Positions 40,417 to 51,767 of a stretch of DNA of 64,000 nt are shown here, in pieces. The position numbers and the translations under genes were made by a program. Source of the DNA: Rutidosis leptorrhynchoides (taxonomy: Eukaryota > Streptophyta > Magnoliopsida > Asterales > Asteraceae); contig NC_092336.1 of NCBI RefSeq assembly GCF_046630445.1, positions 205,687,001 through 205,751,000 of the forward strand. Reading direction: 5' to 3'. Positions within the stretch are counted from its first letter, which is position 1, and the number at the start of each line of letters is the position of its first letter. The notes beneath the pieces were generated by a model, which saw only the letters and a program-made list of their open reading frames with translations, did no database searches and was not told the DNA's origin.

Positions 40417-41036
40417 GGATGTTATGAACTCCGACGGTCTTTTACGAGTACCGTTCCCTTGTACGATTGGTTAACCATGGTTGTGTGAATTCGTATCTAC
40501 CATAATTAAAGTGTGAACTATATGCTATTGTTGTTGCTAGCTTCTTGTGAATTGTGGATAGTAGCTTATGCATGATGTTTGCATAGTTATCGAATTGCTA
40601 GCTTGTATGCAGTATGGTAAGTGATTGCAAGTAAGTAGGTTATATATAAACATGTATAATTATTGCATTCACTAAGCAATTAGCTTACCCCTCTCGTTGT
40701 TTATCTTTTTAGATGCAGGTGCGGATAGGGAAAAAGGGGTTGTTGGGCACTAGGTGTCCTTTGATGATGTTTCGTTGGAGCTTTTGGAAGTTAGCCTAAC
40801 GTTTTGGGTAGTTTAGTCCCAAACCATGCTCGAAGTGTCGTTTGGATTATAAACTATCATTTGTAGTGGGTCGAACTTGTATTAAACTTAATTAATGGCC
40901 TTCGTGCCTTGTAAACATTTAAATTGTGGTACGTTTTAAATGGAACTTGTGGAATGGTTTACATATTTGATTGGCGTATAAATGTGTATTATTTAAAAAA
41001 AAATTTATCGTATGGAATTCGGGTTGGGTTGTTTCA

Positions 41037-42680
41037 CCATGGCGTTGTTATTACCGAAAATAACTTTACAATCCCTTTCCAAAATTAGGCAGTTTTGTCA
41101 CAACTCCAGCAAATCAATTTCGACTTTTCATTCGAATAAACTCTATTATAACTTTGATACATAAGTTCTTCCTTCATCATCGTTACCGGAGAACCGTTTA
41201 TATTCCACCGCATTAGCAGTAAAATTATCAGCAACATCATTACTCATTGGCTTAAGTCTCTCTGAAGAACCATTATATTTGTTCATTAAAACACTATCAT
41301 ATACTCATCCACGTCTTGTAACGAGACTTGCCATATCAATTACCAGAAATCAGCAATCAGTATTTTGAGTCTCGCAGCGTTTCTACATCAACTGATATAT
41401 GTATACGTATAACATTTATCTCTTGGAATTATGATCTTCCATTCTGAAATTCTGATACGCACTCCAATTTATGAATCAGTTCTCGAAATTTTGAAAATGC
41501 TGATAAAGCAGCAAAAACTGTAAACGATCTTAACAGTCGAAAGTTTGATGATAAAGAATAGTGGCTGAAGAAGCTCAAAATTGGAACTGAAAAATGAATT
41601 GAGCAAACCATGAAGGAGACTCTGAACAAATTACAAGGACTAAACATGTACATAAAGAATCCTGATGATTCCGTTTCTGATGAAATCCTTAGCGAATACC
41701 TTACTCTTTAATCGCTCTAAATCATTGTGAATGAATTTCTTCATTCCACTTTGAATCTAAAATTCTACGATGTTATCGTATCTTTCCTTATAAATATTCT
41801 CAATATTTCTGAAGATATCTTCATAAATATTCTCGTTCGATATTAATTATCTCTCTGCGCTATCTGTGTTATATCATAAAAGAAAACTGTTTTAGTTTCT
41901 ATATTCTGTAAATCTTCGAATTTAAAATATGAATGTTATTAAAATAGTGTTGGGAACTGAAGCATGAGTTAGTATAATATAATGACACTTGATCAACGTG
42001 ATTATATTACAGTAAGTCATGCTGAGTTTCTAATGGAACGTGATGATTCACAGACATAACGTCATCATGTACCATGTTACACGACTCTTACATTTTAACT
42101 AATCTATAAATATATCAAGAACATATATTTTTGATAGTTCTATATTTTCTTCTGAATTCTGGTAATTTAACCAATCAAAATCGTGCTATTACAATTTCTC
42201 TCTTAGAACGTTAGCTATGTTCATTTCGAATTTCATATTTATGAATTCTGGATCATTATTCGCTTGACTTAAATTCAGGAAAAGAAAACAAAAGTATGGA
42301 ACTCCAAAATATAAAAGAAATGAAGAGAGTAGATTTATAGTGAAATATCCGACAGAGCAATCAAAACAGATTATTGTATTTAACCAAGGAAGATTCTAAT
42401 TTCCTTAATTACCGAGTAACCAAATCTTATTACGAAGATTTCCCCTAAATTCCCTGAATCCCAGAAATTCACCGCGACTACGTCAAAAGTTAAATCTCTA
42501 TCTCAATATTTTGTGATAGCTTCATTCGTACTCTTCGAATAATCAAATTATTTTATCATTATTACTCAATGATGATAAAACTCTATTTATCAACTCAAAT
42601 TCATCATAAAAACATTTTTATTGTTAGCCATGACCACCTCACTCAAATTTCGGGACAAAATTTCTTTAACGGGTAGGTAC
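41037..42680 (+). other. T2 internal 3' part, non-coding
   Basis: About 1.6 kb between the T3 LTR and the T2 3' LTR. No ORF of note. The end (42630-42680) has the polypurine-type stretch and AACGGGTAGGTAC directly before the LTR, as in T1. Confidence 0.55.
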
Positions 42681-44856
42681 TGTGACGATCCGGAAATTTC
42701 CGCCTAAATTTAAACTTAATCTTTATATGATTTCGATATGATAAGCAAAGTATGTAATGTTGAGTCTAGAAAAATTTTGGAACGATGTTCATATATTCAA
42801 TTGACCTTCGACTGCTCTCGACGATTCACGAACAATTAATTGTAAATAGATATGTGTGTATGTATATATAAATAATAATTCAAAAATAATTTGAAGTATT
42901 ATATGTTGTTGTTGTTAAAAATTAATAAAATAAAAATTGGATATTATAATAATTATTATTTAAAATATATCTCTATATATAAATAAAGTATATTAAAAAT
43001 AAATATTAAATGATTGTAATACTCGTTTGATGTTTTGATTGATATTAAGCAAGTTAAATTTAAACTTATATGATTTTAAAATAAATGGTGATCCGAAAAT
43101 GAATTTTATAAATTCTAGGCTTATTAATAATATATTTAGAAGTTGTTTGTCAAATTTTAAAACTTTTTATATTTCACTTGGGAGTTGGGAGTGAATAATT
43201 AATGTAATTTTTATTTAATAATTTATGATTGAATTTTATACCATAATGACCAAAATAAATAAATATAGTTAATTTAAAAATATGGGATTTTTCTGAACAC
43301 TTTTATCCGTCACTGATTAGCAACGGAGTACGATACACTCCGTGTGTTAAAACTGTAGGCAGAATTTTATTATGTACTCCACACGTTTTTTTTAAGTTGT
43401 TCAATATGTTACTGTGTGACTTGTGAACTACTTGACCAACTACCACATAATTTCTTCCATCTAACAATTTCTTATATATATACATAAACTTTAAAGATAT
43501 ATGATATACATACACTGCATACAAGAATCCCATCTCCACCATATCTATCTATTTCCCTCACACTCTCACGAGTCACCATAACCATCACCCACAACATCAT
43601 CACATGACCGAATCAAGTAACCACCTAAATCATCAATTTTATCTATCAAATTTAATATCATCTTCAAACTCGTTAGTCATCAATTTTAAGTTTTTCAATA
43701 ATTGAAGATCAAACTTAAAATCTTCAAGCCACCATCAACAACCTTCGACAAGAGCTCACCGTCGCTATTAATCAACTCCTTCGAACCACTACACCACCAT
43801 TACCACCTTCATCTACAACCGACATATCACCACCTTGACACTTCAGCCGCCACCTCCTACACCTTTCTCCAGCGAGTTCCACCTTCACAACCATCGAACC
43901 TATCATCTCTCTCCATGTCTCTCTCTCATCACCATCTTTGTTTTCACTTCTGCTGTTATACGAGTGTGTTCATTTTTTTTTTCTTTTCTTCTCTTCTTTT
44001 TGAACGGATTGTTACTACAACTACAAATGCTTTGAAATTCTGTTTTAAAAGAGAGTGATACACATTTTGGAAATGATTAAAGTCGAATGATTGTAGTCCA
44101 CAAACCATTTTATCTTTTGTAACACTTGGCGTTTTTTTTTAACTTCAAATGGCCAACAAAATCATAAGCAAATGAATATACTACTCACCCACTAGCTTTC
44201 GTCTAAAAAAAAAGGGAAACAATATTTGGTTTATCAAAATAACTTACACCCCACTTGCTCTATATTACGTGACACTGCAGTGCACCATTTTTTTTCTTTC
44301 GAAGTAGGAACCAAGCCGTAGGCCAACAGATTAGGAATTGGGTCGTGTAAATTGGTTACCTGGTGGACCGAGATTTATTATTAGTTGCTGGGCCGAATAT
44401 GTTCTTCTATTGGACTGTGATTTGTTTTAACTTGGGCCCGGTACATGCTTAGGTGTTGGGCCGAAGGATTAGCCAGGTTTTAGGGGTGATCGAACTGTTT
44501 TGATTAATAAGAGAAATTGATGATAGTGAAGGGGTAAGTGTGATCAAGGTGATGTATATGATAAGGTTAGGATTTGCGAGGTTTATTATGATGGTTTAAT
44601 TGAAATAATTTGATATGATAATGATACAGGAATCACGTTATAGACGATTACGATTATATGTATGATGATAGATGGTGATTAGGATGATGATTATATACAC
44701 GAAATGATGAAGATGTTATTATGATAATAAATAGTTAAAGATAATGATAATTTAGATGGTACGTAATGATGATAAGAAGGGATGATAATGAAGAAGAAGA
44801 ACAGATGGAAAAGATGGTTTAACTAAATTTAATATACGAATTATAATAGAAAAGCA

Positions 44857-44930
44857 AGGACGGTTAGATGGTTTAGGGTGTTGGGTTTAAATCAAGAGGT
44901 CATGGGTTCGAGCCCTGTTTGGGTCATATT
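44857..44930 (+). other. tRNA-like segment with Pol III box motifs inside the T2 LTR
   Basis: GGTTCGAGCCC at 44905-44915 fits the B-box consensus, and TAGATGGTTTAGGGTG some 40 bp upstream resembles an A box. The spacing is that of a tRNA gene, but the ends do not pair as a clear acceptor stem. It may be a decayed SINE head or a tRNA-derived piece. T/A-rich sequence follows. Confidence 0.45.
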
Positions 44931-45011
44931 ATTTTTGGAAAGACTTTTAAGGTAGTAACTCATTTCTTCTTATTATTAATATTATTATTATTAATTATTA
45001 TTGTTATTAAA

Positions 45012-45051
<40 letters not shown>

Positions 45052-45775
45052 TAGTATTATCATTAAGGTTATTATTAGTATTATCATTATATTAAAACTA
45101 TCATTAATATTATTATCATTATGACAAATAAATATTATATATATAAAAAAATATACTTATATTAACACAACACTAATTATATATTGAACATATTAAAATG
45201 TTTTTATATATATCACATATAACAAATTATTAATTTTTTGATAAAATACTAATTATATATAAATATATATATAAACATATGTATAAATACTAATTACTTT
45301 AAATATATATACAAAATAAATATAGATAACATATAATTTGAGATATAAAATATACATAATATATACATATATATTATTTAGGGTTTAATATAAATTTCAT
45401 ATAACTACAACACTTAATATAAATATTATAAGATTAATAAATGGAATTATTTGATTACAATTATGTATATTAATAGATATACAAATGATATAGGTTCGTG
45501 AATCCAAGGCCAACCTTGCATTATTCAGTTTCGCCGTATGCATATTTTTACTACAAAATATCGTATGGTGAGTTTCATTTGATTCCCTTTTACTCTTTAC
45601 ATTTTTGGGACTGAGAATACATGCGCTGTTTTTATAACTGTTTTCTAAATGCTTTTGAGATATATTCTTGAACGGAGAATACATGAACTGCTTTTATAAA
45701 TGATTGACGAAATAGACACAAATATTCAAAACTACATTCTATGATAGAATTATTTGGATTCAGAGGTTCGATTTA

Positions 45776-46080
45776 GTAGTTAACGGAGAGATGATTTTGC
45801 ATTGCGTACGCATTAGCTCCCGTTTTAACTACCATTGGCGGGATGATTTTGCATTGCACGCACGCACTAGCCCCCGATGTATTGTATTGTATTATAGTTG
45901 ACTTTGTAGTTGGTAACTGAGGGATGATTTTGCATTGCGTACGCATTAGCCCCCGTTTCAGCTACCCTCGGGAGATGATTTTACATTGCGTACGCATTAG
46001 CTCCCGTTGTATAAATTATATTGTATTAACTACTACAGTGAGATGATTTTGTCATTGCACTACGCATTAGCTACCGTTGG
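45776..46080 (+). repeat. Array of about five units with hairpin potential (T2 LTR)
   Basis: Units share a core close to ATGATTTTGCATTGCGTACG followed by CATTAG, with flanking arms that pair: CGGGAG/CTCCCG is exact in the fourth, while the others (GGAGAG, GGCGGG, GAGGG with CTCCC or CCCCC) pair with mismatches. The core holds TGCGTACGCA, itself a palindrome. The fifth unit is weaker. Confidence 0.6.
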
Positions 46081-46572
46081 TGAGTTGTTTTGAAAGGTTC
46101 CGGTGTTCTTCATATGAATGATTTTATAGCAGGAGTAGACCTGCACAGATTGTTTTCTAAATATGAGTATCTTGTGGTCTATTAAAATGATGAATTTTAT
46201 TGTTTACGATAAACCTATGAACTCACCAACTTTTTGGTTGACACTTGAAAGCATGTTTATTCTCAGGTATGAAAGAAATCTTCCGTTGTGCATTTTGCTC
46301 ATTTTAGAGATATTACTTGGAGTCATTCATGACATATTTCAAAAGACGTTGCATTCGAGTCATTGAGTTCATCAAGATTATTATTAAGTCGAATATAGTT
46401 GGATGTATTATGAAATGGTATGCATGCCGTCAACTTTCAATGTAATGAAAGTTTGTCTTTTTTTTTTAAAACGAATGCAATGCTTGTAAAATGTATCATA
46501 TAGAGGTCAAGTACCTCGCGATGTAATCAACTATTGTGAATCGTTTATAATCAATATGAACGGGTCCTTTCA

Positions 46573-47217
46573 TATTAATTTATCGAGTATTAAATTATAG
46601 AGGTTTCACTGTAGTTGTTGAACCCTCGCTTCGCGCCGGGGTTTCGGTTTTCAATGTATTTTATTACGTTTAGTTTGTAAAATTATTTCGTGGCTAAAGA
46701 ATGATGTCGTTGAAACGCAACTCGAGTCGAACTAAAAGGTATAACCCGTGAAAAATTTAAATGTTATTTTAAAATAACAATATATGTTCATCTCCACGTT
46801 TAGCTATTTAATTATCGACTTTCAAAAATTTAACGCAAAATCAACGTGTATAAAAAGTACCCCAAATATTTAGCGTTTTTTAAAAAAGCGCCCGTTTTGC
46901 GTATAGTTAGTGTCAGTGTGTTCCTAAAATTATTTCGAGTTTAACGATGGTGTCGGAAAAATTTAACTCGTTGCGAGCGAGAAGATATGACCCGTTGAAT
47001 ATTTGAGTGGAGTTTATTTAAGATTTTTTTATGAAAATGGTTATTTGACACTTTACCCCCTGTTTGAGAGCCGATTTGAATATTTGAAAAAAGTGTGGGC
47101 GTCTTTGTTGGTGTAGTGAAATTTAATTAGAATTAAAAAAGTGAAAGGACGAAAATGCCCCTAGTTACTATTCATCATTTTTGCCTATTAGATAATATAG
47201 TAATTTGTGCAACAAAT
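46573..47217. repeat. Unclassified repeat-like DNA with internal duplication
   Basis: No gene. Two diverged direct copies of about 80 bp (about 46679-46762 and 46926-47005) both run from AAAATTATTTCG to a GATATGACCCGT- or GGTATAACCCGT-like word. The phrase AACCCTCGCTTCGCGCCGGGG gives it the look of a dispersed plant repeat, but I cannot name it. Confidence 0.35.
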
Positions 47218-47337
47218 ATAATTATACATTTTATTCGTTAATAAAGTTATTTTTAAAAAACAGTTGGTTATTTCAAAATTATACAGTACATTTTATTTGG
47301 TAATGAAAGTTATTTCTAAAAAACAGGTGGTTATTTC
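47218..47337. repeat. Two-copy tandem duplication (~60 bp)
   Basis: TTATACATTTTATTCGTTAA and its following bases (47221-47276) are repeated with changes at 47280-47337 (ACATTTTATTTGGTAATGAAA). The second copy ends in ATTTC, the duplicated target of the copia unit. Confidence 0.6.
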
Positions 47338-47366
47338 TGTTAGAGTATAGGCCCGGTCCGTCTGTG

Positions 47367-49051
47367 GGAATGTGTGTAGGTGCAGTAACGGTAGCCTCAG
47401 TGGGAGGAGACTGTGTCTCCGGGGACGAAGTAGAAGGAGTGGAGGAGAGGTGAAATGATCGAGAAAACAGATTTGGTGGAGGATCCAGAAATTCATATGA
47501 TGGTGGCTGAGTCGGTGTCATGGAGCCGAATGGGAAAGAGGACTCGTCAAAAGTGACGTGTTGGGATAGGATGATTTTGTTGGTGGTAAGGTCAAGGCAT
47601 CGGTAACCCCGGTGATTAGAGGGGTATCCAAGGAAGATACACGGAGTGAAACGTGGGGCAAGTTTGCGAGGAGTAGTTAGGTGAGGGTAGCATAGGCATC
47701 CGAAGACACGGAGTGTGGCATAGTTAGGTTTTTGGTGGTATAGGCGTGAGTGTGGAATTTCATGGTTAATAGCGGAAGAAGGAAGAATATTAAGAAGATA
47801 GGCTGCCATGTGAAGGGCTTCAACCCAGTAAGTAGGAGGAAGATGAGCTTGAAAGAGGAGTGTGCGAATTAGGTTATTGATGGTGCGTAACATGCGTTCG
47901 GACTTCCCATTTTGCTGAGAAGTGTGAGGACATGACAAGCGAAATTGTATGTCGTTAGATTGAAGAAGCTGATGGAAGGCGGTGTTATCGAATTCGCCAC
48001 CATTATCACATTGAAAAGCTTTGATTTCTTTGTTAAATTGAGTACGTACAAATGCACGAAAGTGTATGAATGTATTAAGTGCATCAGATTTATTGCGTAA
48101 TGGAAAGACCCAAACATAATGCGAAAAATGATCAAGAAATATAATGTAATATTTTAAACCACTAAGACTAGAAATGGGAGATGTCCATAAATCCGAATGA
48201 ATAATATCAAAGGTAGAATTAACGTTAGAACTAGACACAGAAAAAGGGAGTCGCACGTGTTTGCCAAGCTGACAGGCATGACAAAGAATGAGGGACGACG
48301 AGTTATTACAAATAATATCTTTATTAGAAATGAGTCTTCAAAAAACATCATGTCCGAGATGTCCGAGACGTTGATGCCATGTAACCGGACTGGTGAGAAG
48401 AGCCTGTTGAGAAGAGTGAGAGGTGGGTGATGTAAGTGGGTAGAGATCCCCGGTGCTATCACATCAGAGAAGCAGACGACGCGTCAGATAATCATTCACA
48501 GAAAAACCAAAAGGAACAAATTCGACAGAAACTAGATTATCACGGGTAAATTGACGAACAGATATGAGGTTTTTTACGATGTTAGGGGTTACAAGTACAT
48601 TATTTAAATGTAATGGTCGGTGGACATTGGGTAACAAGCTATGGCCGGTGTTAGTGGCTGGAATGGTGTTCCCGTTACCAACGGCTACTGATGAATATTT
48701 GCAATTATTAAAAACAGTACTAAGATTATTAATACATGAGGTAAGATGTGAAGACGCACCCGTATCCATGTGCCACCCATCCTGAGTCACTGCACTGAAT
48801 ACACTAGGAAGAATAGTCTCCTGAGTCTGTGTTTGTGGATCGACCGAAAAGGACCCAAAAGAAGCGGGTTGAGCTGTGTAAAAGCATTGAGCCTGCTGTT
48901 GAGCTTGCGTAATTTTTAACTGGTCAATAATTTTTTGATTGGTTTCTAGAGGTTTTTGGAATTTGGTATGAGGGGTTGGGAGAGACAGATTTGACTGGTT
49001 GAGAGAGACAACGGCTCGTGGCGGCCGACTAGATATCGGGATCAGACCTAA
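47367..49051 (-). pseudogene. Copia protease / GAG-pre-integrase / integrase fragment
   Basis: One unshifted frame with two stops, at 48464-48466 and 48338-48340. Protease active site DTGASSH near 48770; GAG-pre-integrase HQRLGHLGHD near 48370 and CHACQLGKH near 48270; integrase core with DLW near 48190, QCDNGGEF near 48000, and the downstream QQNGKSERM with its catalytic Glu; then VFGCLCYPH and the usual C-terminal LGY region. The frame runs out into the inverted end near 47340. gag is nearly absent and RT/RNase H are missing, so it could not have moved on its own. Confidence 0.85.
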
Positions 49052-49064
49052 GCTCTTGATACCA
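49052..49064 (-). promoter_or_regulatory. Primer binding site of the copia unit
   Basis: - strand TGGTATCAAGAGC, directly after the LTR end CA at 49065-49066. Resembles the tRNA-Met-type site common in copia elements. Confidence 0.75.
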
Positions 49065-49181
49065 TGTTTTGAATAATATAACCCGTAAGGATTACTATAT
49101 TATTGATAACTATATATAGACATTACATGGAAACCTCTAGAAACCCTAAACGCACAGACGGGCCGGGCCTATACTCTAACA
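49065..49181 (-). repeat. 117-bp LTR of the copia unit
   Basis: - strand TGTTAGAG to AAAACA, followed by the PBS. It is unusually short for a copia LTR. It contains a TATA-like TATATATAG stretch. Confidence 0.7.
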
Positions 49182-49186
49182 ATTTC

Positions 49187-50440
49187 AATTGTACAAATAA
49201 CATATGTATGTTTAAATTTCTTAATTACGGAGTATAGCAATAAGGTTGTTACTTTGAAGTTCTTACTCAGTTTTTAGTTGTTACAAAATAAGTGTTATTA
49301 AATTGTAAAAATAAATTATTATTGATTTTTTTGACAAAAAAATGATAACATTAAAATGATTTGAAGTTGTGCCCTTGGATCGGTTTTAAGGTTTTTTCCC
49401 GGACAGCGATGGGGGCGGGTTATTATCGCTGCATCGGCATAGTAGAAACGGAAGATTATTGCAACGGGTGATTTAATTCCCATCGGATAATCCCAATCGC
49501 TGTCCAAAAAAAAAAAACATTAAAACGATTCAACGATTAACAAATACAACCAACAAATGACCGCAAGATGGCGGCACAAACAACTTTTAAATAGTCATAA
49601 GCTATATGGAGTACATGTCTTAATTTGTTAAAGATAGTTGCGCAATATTTAGATAACTCTAAATATATAAGCCACTTACCTTTTTTATAGTCATTAATAC
49701 TCACTTATTTATTATTATATCCATATTTACAAATATATCTATGTGATTCAAATATTCATATAATTTTACATATATCAATTCCGTTTAAAACAATGTAAAA
49801 CATATAAAATATTTAAATAATCATATACTTGGTAGTTTTTAGTTAACATTATTTATATTGTTTTAGGTTCTTTCAAATACATGGTTATTTGCATTATTTT
49901 ACATTTTACAATGTGTTTTTATCAAGTTCAAACTTTATATAAAAACATGTATGAATTTAATTAGTATACAAAATACTTTCAAATATTCAAATATAAATAT
50001 ATAATATTATAAATATAATATTATACTAATATATAAATGATCGAAAAACAAAATTATACACCCTTTTTTATTCACTAAGAATGAGATGGTGCAGGAGCAA
50101 GTCGATGATGACACCGAAGAAGCCTAGTCGGGAAAAAAAATTCCAACCACTTGTTTTGACTGGCTGTATCTTAAACCAAGTACAAAATCTCGATTTTCAG
50201 ACCGTCTACAACGATTTAAAGTCACGACATGGGTGGTGATGCGGCACCAAACCGACGCCCAAAAATGAATTAACAATGTGTGGGTTGGGGCGTGGGTGGA
50301 GGCGTGTGATGAAAAACAACGGTAAAAACATCGGGTGTGGGTTTGTAATGTAAGTATTAAATTACACAAATAATTCACTTATCAATCTAACATGGTGAAC
50401 CTAAATGCATTGTTCTTACTTCTGGGTTAAGATTGTTTTT
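49187..50440. other. Intergenic AT-rich DNA with a possible SINE-like insertion
   Basis: No gene. At 49347-49361 and 49515-49529 a direct repeat (ACATTAAAAnGATT) flanks a segment of about 150 bp that ends in an A run (49507-49517) and has CGGACAGCGAT near one end and ATCGCTGTCC at the other. This is the layout of a short retroposed sequence, but no Pol III boxes are clear. The rest shows nothing recognisable. Confidence 0.35.
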
Positions 50441-51122
50441 GCAGATTGTTGTGATGTCCTTTGTTGGTTAAGTTACATGGAACTGAAGGACCAAAGCTGA
50501 ATTGTTTGATTCAAGAAGGGTTGCTGTGCAGTTCTGATAGTTAAAGATAAGAAGCCCATTGTACTAAGTTATTATTTAAGTTATTGGACTCTCATTTGTG
50601 TCTGAAGCCCAAGTGTGAAGAAAAGAGCCCAACTATGACCCAACTATGAGGCATTATAAAAGAGAGTTTTGAGTTAATTTATTCATTCTATTCTGAATCG
50701 TTTTTTTCTTTTTCTCTCTGACAGTTGATTTTTCTCTCGTTTTCATCACATTAGGGTTTAAATTAATCTTCATCTTGGAGTTAATCTTGATAGTTTTGTT
50801 CACCTATTGTGAACTGTTATGTATTAGAGAGTGTTTTACTGTGTAATCTTTCTGTAGATTGTCTGGTTCGATTGCTGATTAATTTTGGTTTTACTTCTGT
50901 AATCGTGTTATTTGTTATTGTTTTCTTCAGTAAGTTTTTGATTGGTTGATTATTTTTTTATATATTATTTTTATTCTCTTTTCGCTCATTTTAACAATCA
51001 TATTTTTTAACACATCACAACGCTCATCACCTACACTACTAATACACATCAACACTACTTGACATTTTCAACCTAGACTGTTAAATTATCAAAAAAACCC
51101 ACACCAAAAATCTACACCCACA
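50441..51122. other. Transcript-like or LTR-like stretch, unresolved
   Basis: It has a TATA-like CATTATAAAAGAGAG near 50653 followed by a T/C-rich leader-like sequence, as in copia-type LTRs or an old promoter. I could not find matching ends with a flanking duplication, so no element is called. Confidence 0.25.
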
Positions 51123-51491
51123 GCTAAATGATAATGAATCGGATATGGATCGGGTAGACCTATATCCATATCCATTTATTTTTTTAAAAATTCGTATCCA
51201 TATCCATATCCATTTAAATATAATTCATCAATTTATATCCATGTCCATTGGATGAAGCAGGTAAACGGGTATCCGTTGGATGTTAAGTTTTTTAAAAATA
51301 TTCCTATTATGAAACAAAGTCATCATAGTATTTTAACATATATGTAATATATACAAGATATACGAACTTATTACTATTCGCATAGTTATAGTTATATCTT
51401 CACAATATATATTTTCGATAATATTTTACTAGTTTATAGTGTACATATATAAGAATATGTAAATTCTAACACATATATTTAAGTAAATATG

Positions 51492-51562
<71 letters not shown>

Positions 51563-51754
51563 CACGTGGTAAATGAATATATCTTCATAGGTGAGAAGTT
51601 ATCATCCATACTCGATCCACTAATTTTTCACATCATTCATATCCATATTCACTCATCATTCATTTAAATCATCCATATACACTTAAATAACTTAAATAAA
51701 TGGGATCGAATGAATATGGATAAATGATAAATCGAATATCTATTGACATCTCTA
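51123..51754. mobile_element. Candidate hAT-type MITE with TA microsatellite
   Basis: The right end (CGAATATCTATTGACATCTCT) has the look of a hAT-type terminus, and the left part (AATGAATCGGATATGGATCG) is roughly its inverse. Possible 8-bp flanks are only partly alike (ACCCACAG and ACCCAACC). A TA run fills 51502-51560. Confidence 0.4.
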
Positions 51755-51767
51755 CCCAACCCACAAG

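Larger units (their letters stand above)
38896..41036 (+). repeat. T3 3' LTR, right piece
   Basis: Continues the LTR begun at 21850 after the A2 insertion; without A2 it would be about 2.4 kb. It ends GGGTTGGGTTGTTTCA. The reverse complement of that end starts the LTR at 62406, so both belong to one family. A TATA-like TTTTTATATG lies at 39294-39303, preceded by GC-rich palindromes and followed by a pyrimidine-rich leader-like stretch. The hairpin array is downstream at 40119-40416, and an acceptor-like TATCTTTTTAG near 40702 recalls the T1 and T2 LTRs. Confidence 0.8.
42681..46572 (+). repeat. 3' LTR of T2 (3,892 bp)
   Basis: Starts TGTGACGATCCGG and ends AACGGGTCCTTTCA; its last ~140 bp equal 20201-20352. 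It contains a His/Pro/Ser-rich ORF (43702-44058) that is low complexity and not credible, a tRNA-like segment (44857-44930), a TTA run (45013-45049) and a hairpin-type repeat array (45776-46080). Confidence 0.85.
47338..49181 (-). mobile_element. Ty1/copia-derived unit with inverted LTR ends
   Basis: It is flanked by ATTTC at 47333-47337 and 49182-49186. Read on the - strand from 49181 it has a 117-bp LTR (TGTTAGAGTATAGG to TTCAAAACA), a PBS matching tRNA-Met (49064-49052), a short leader leading straight into the end of gag, then protease, GAG-pre-integrase and integrase core. RT, RNase H and a normal 3' LTR are missing. The left end is an inverted copy of the first 29 bases of the LTR (28 of 29 match; 47338-47366 against 49153-49181). 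The unit therefore has DNA-transposon-like termini but retroviral-type coding and target-site length. Confidence 0.82.

Noticed and set aside
43702-44058. ORF of 118 residues in the T2 LTR
   Set aside because: Its composition is His/Ser/Phe-rich low complexity, it lies inside an LTR, and a second frame is open over the same stretch.
44857-44930. Functional tRNA gene
   Set aside because: B box and spacing fit, but the ends do not form a convincing acceptor stem.
50447-50931. Solo copia LTR
   Set aside because: TG and CA ends can be chosen, but no flanking 5-bp duplication fits.
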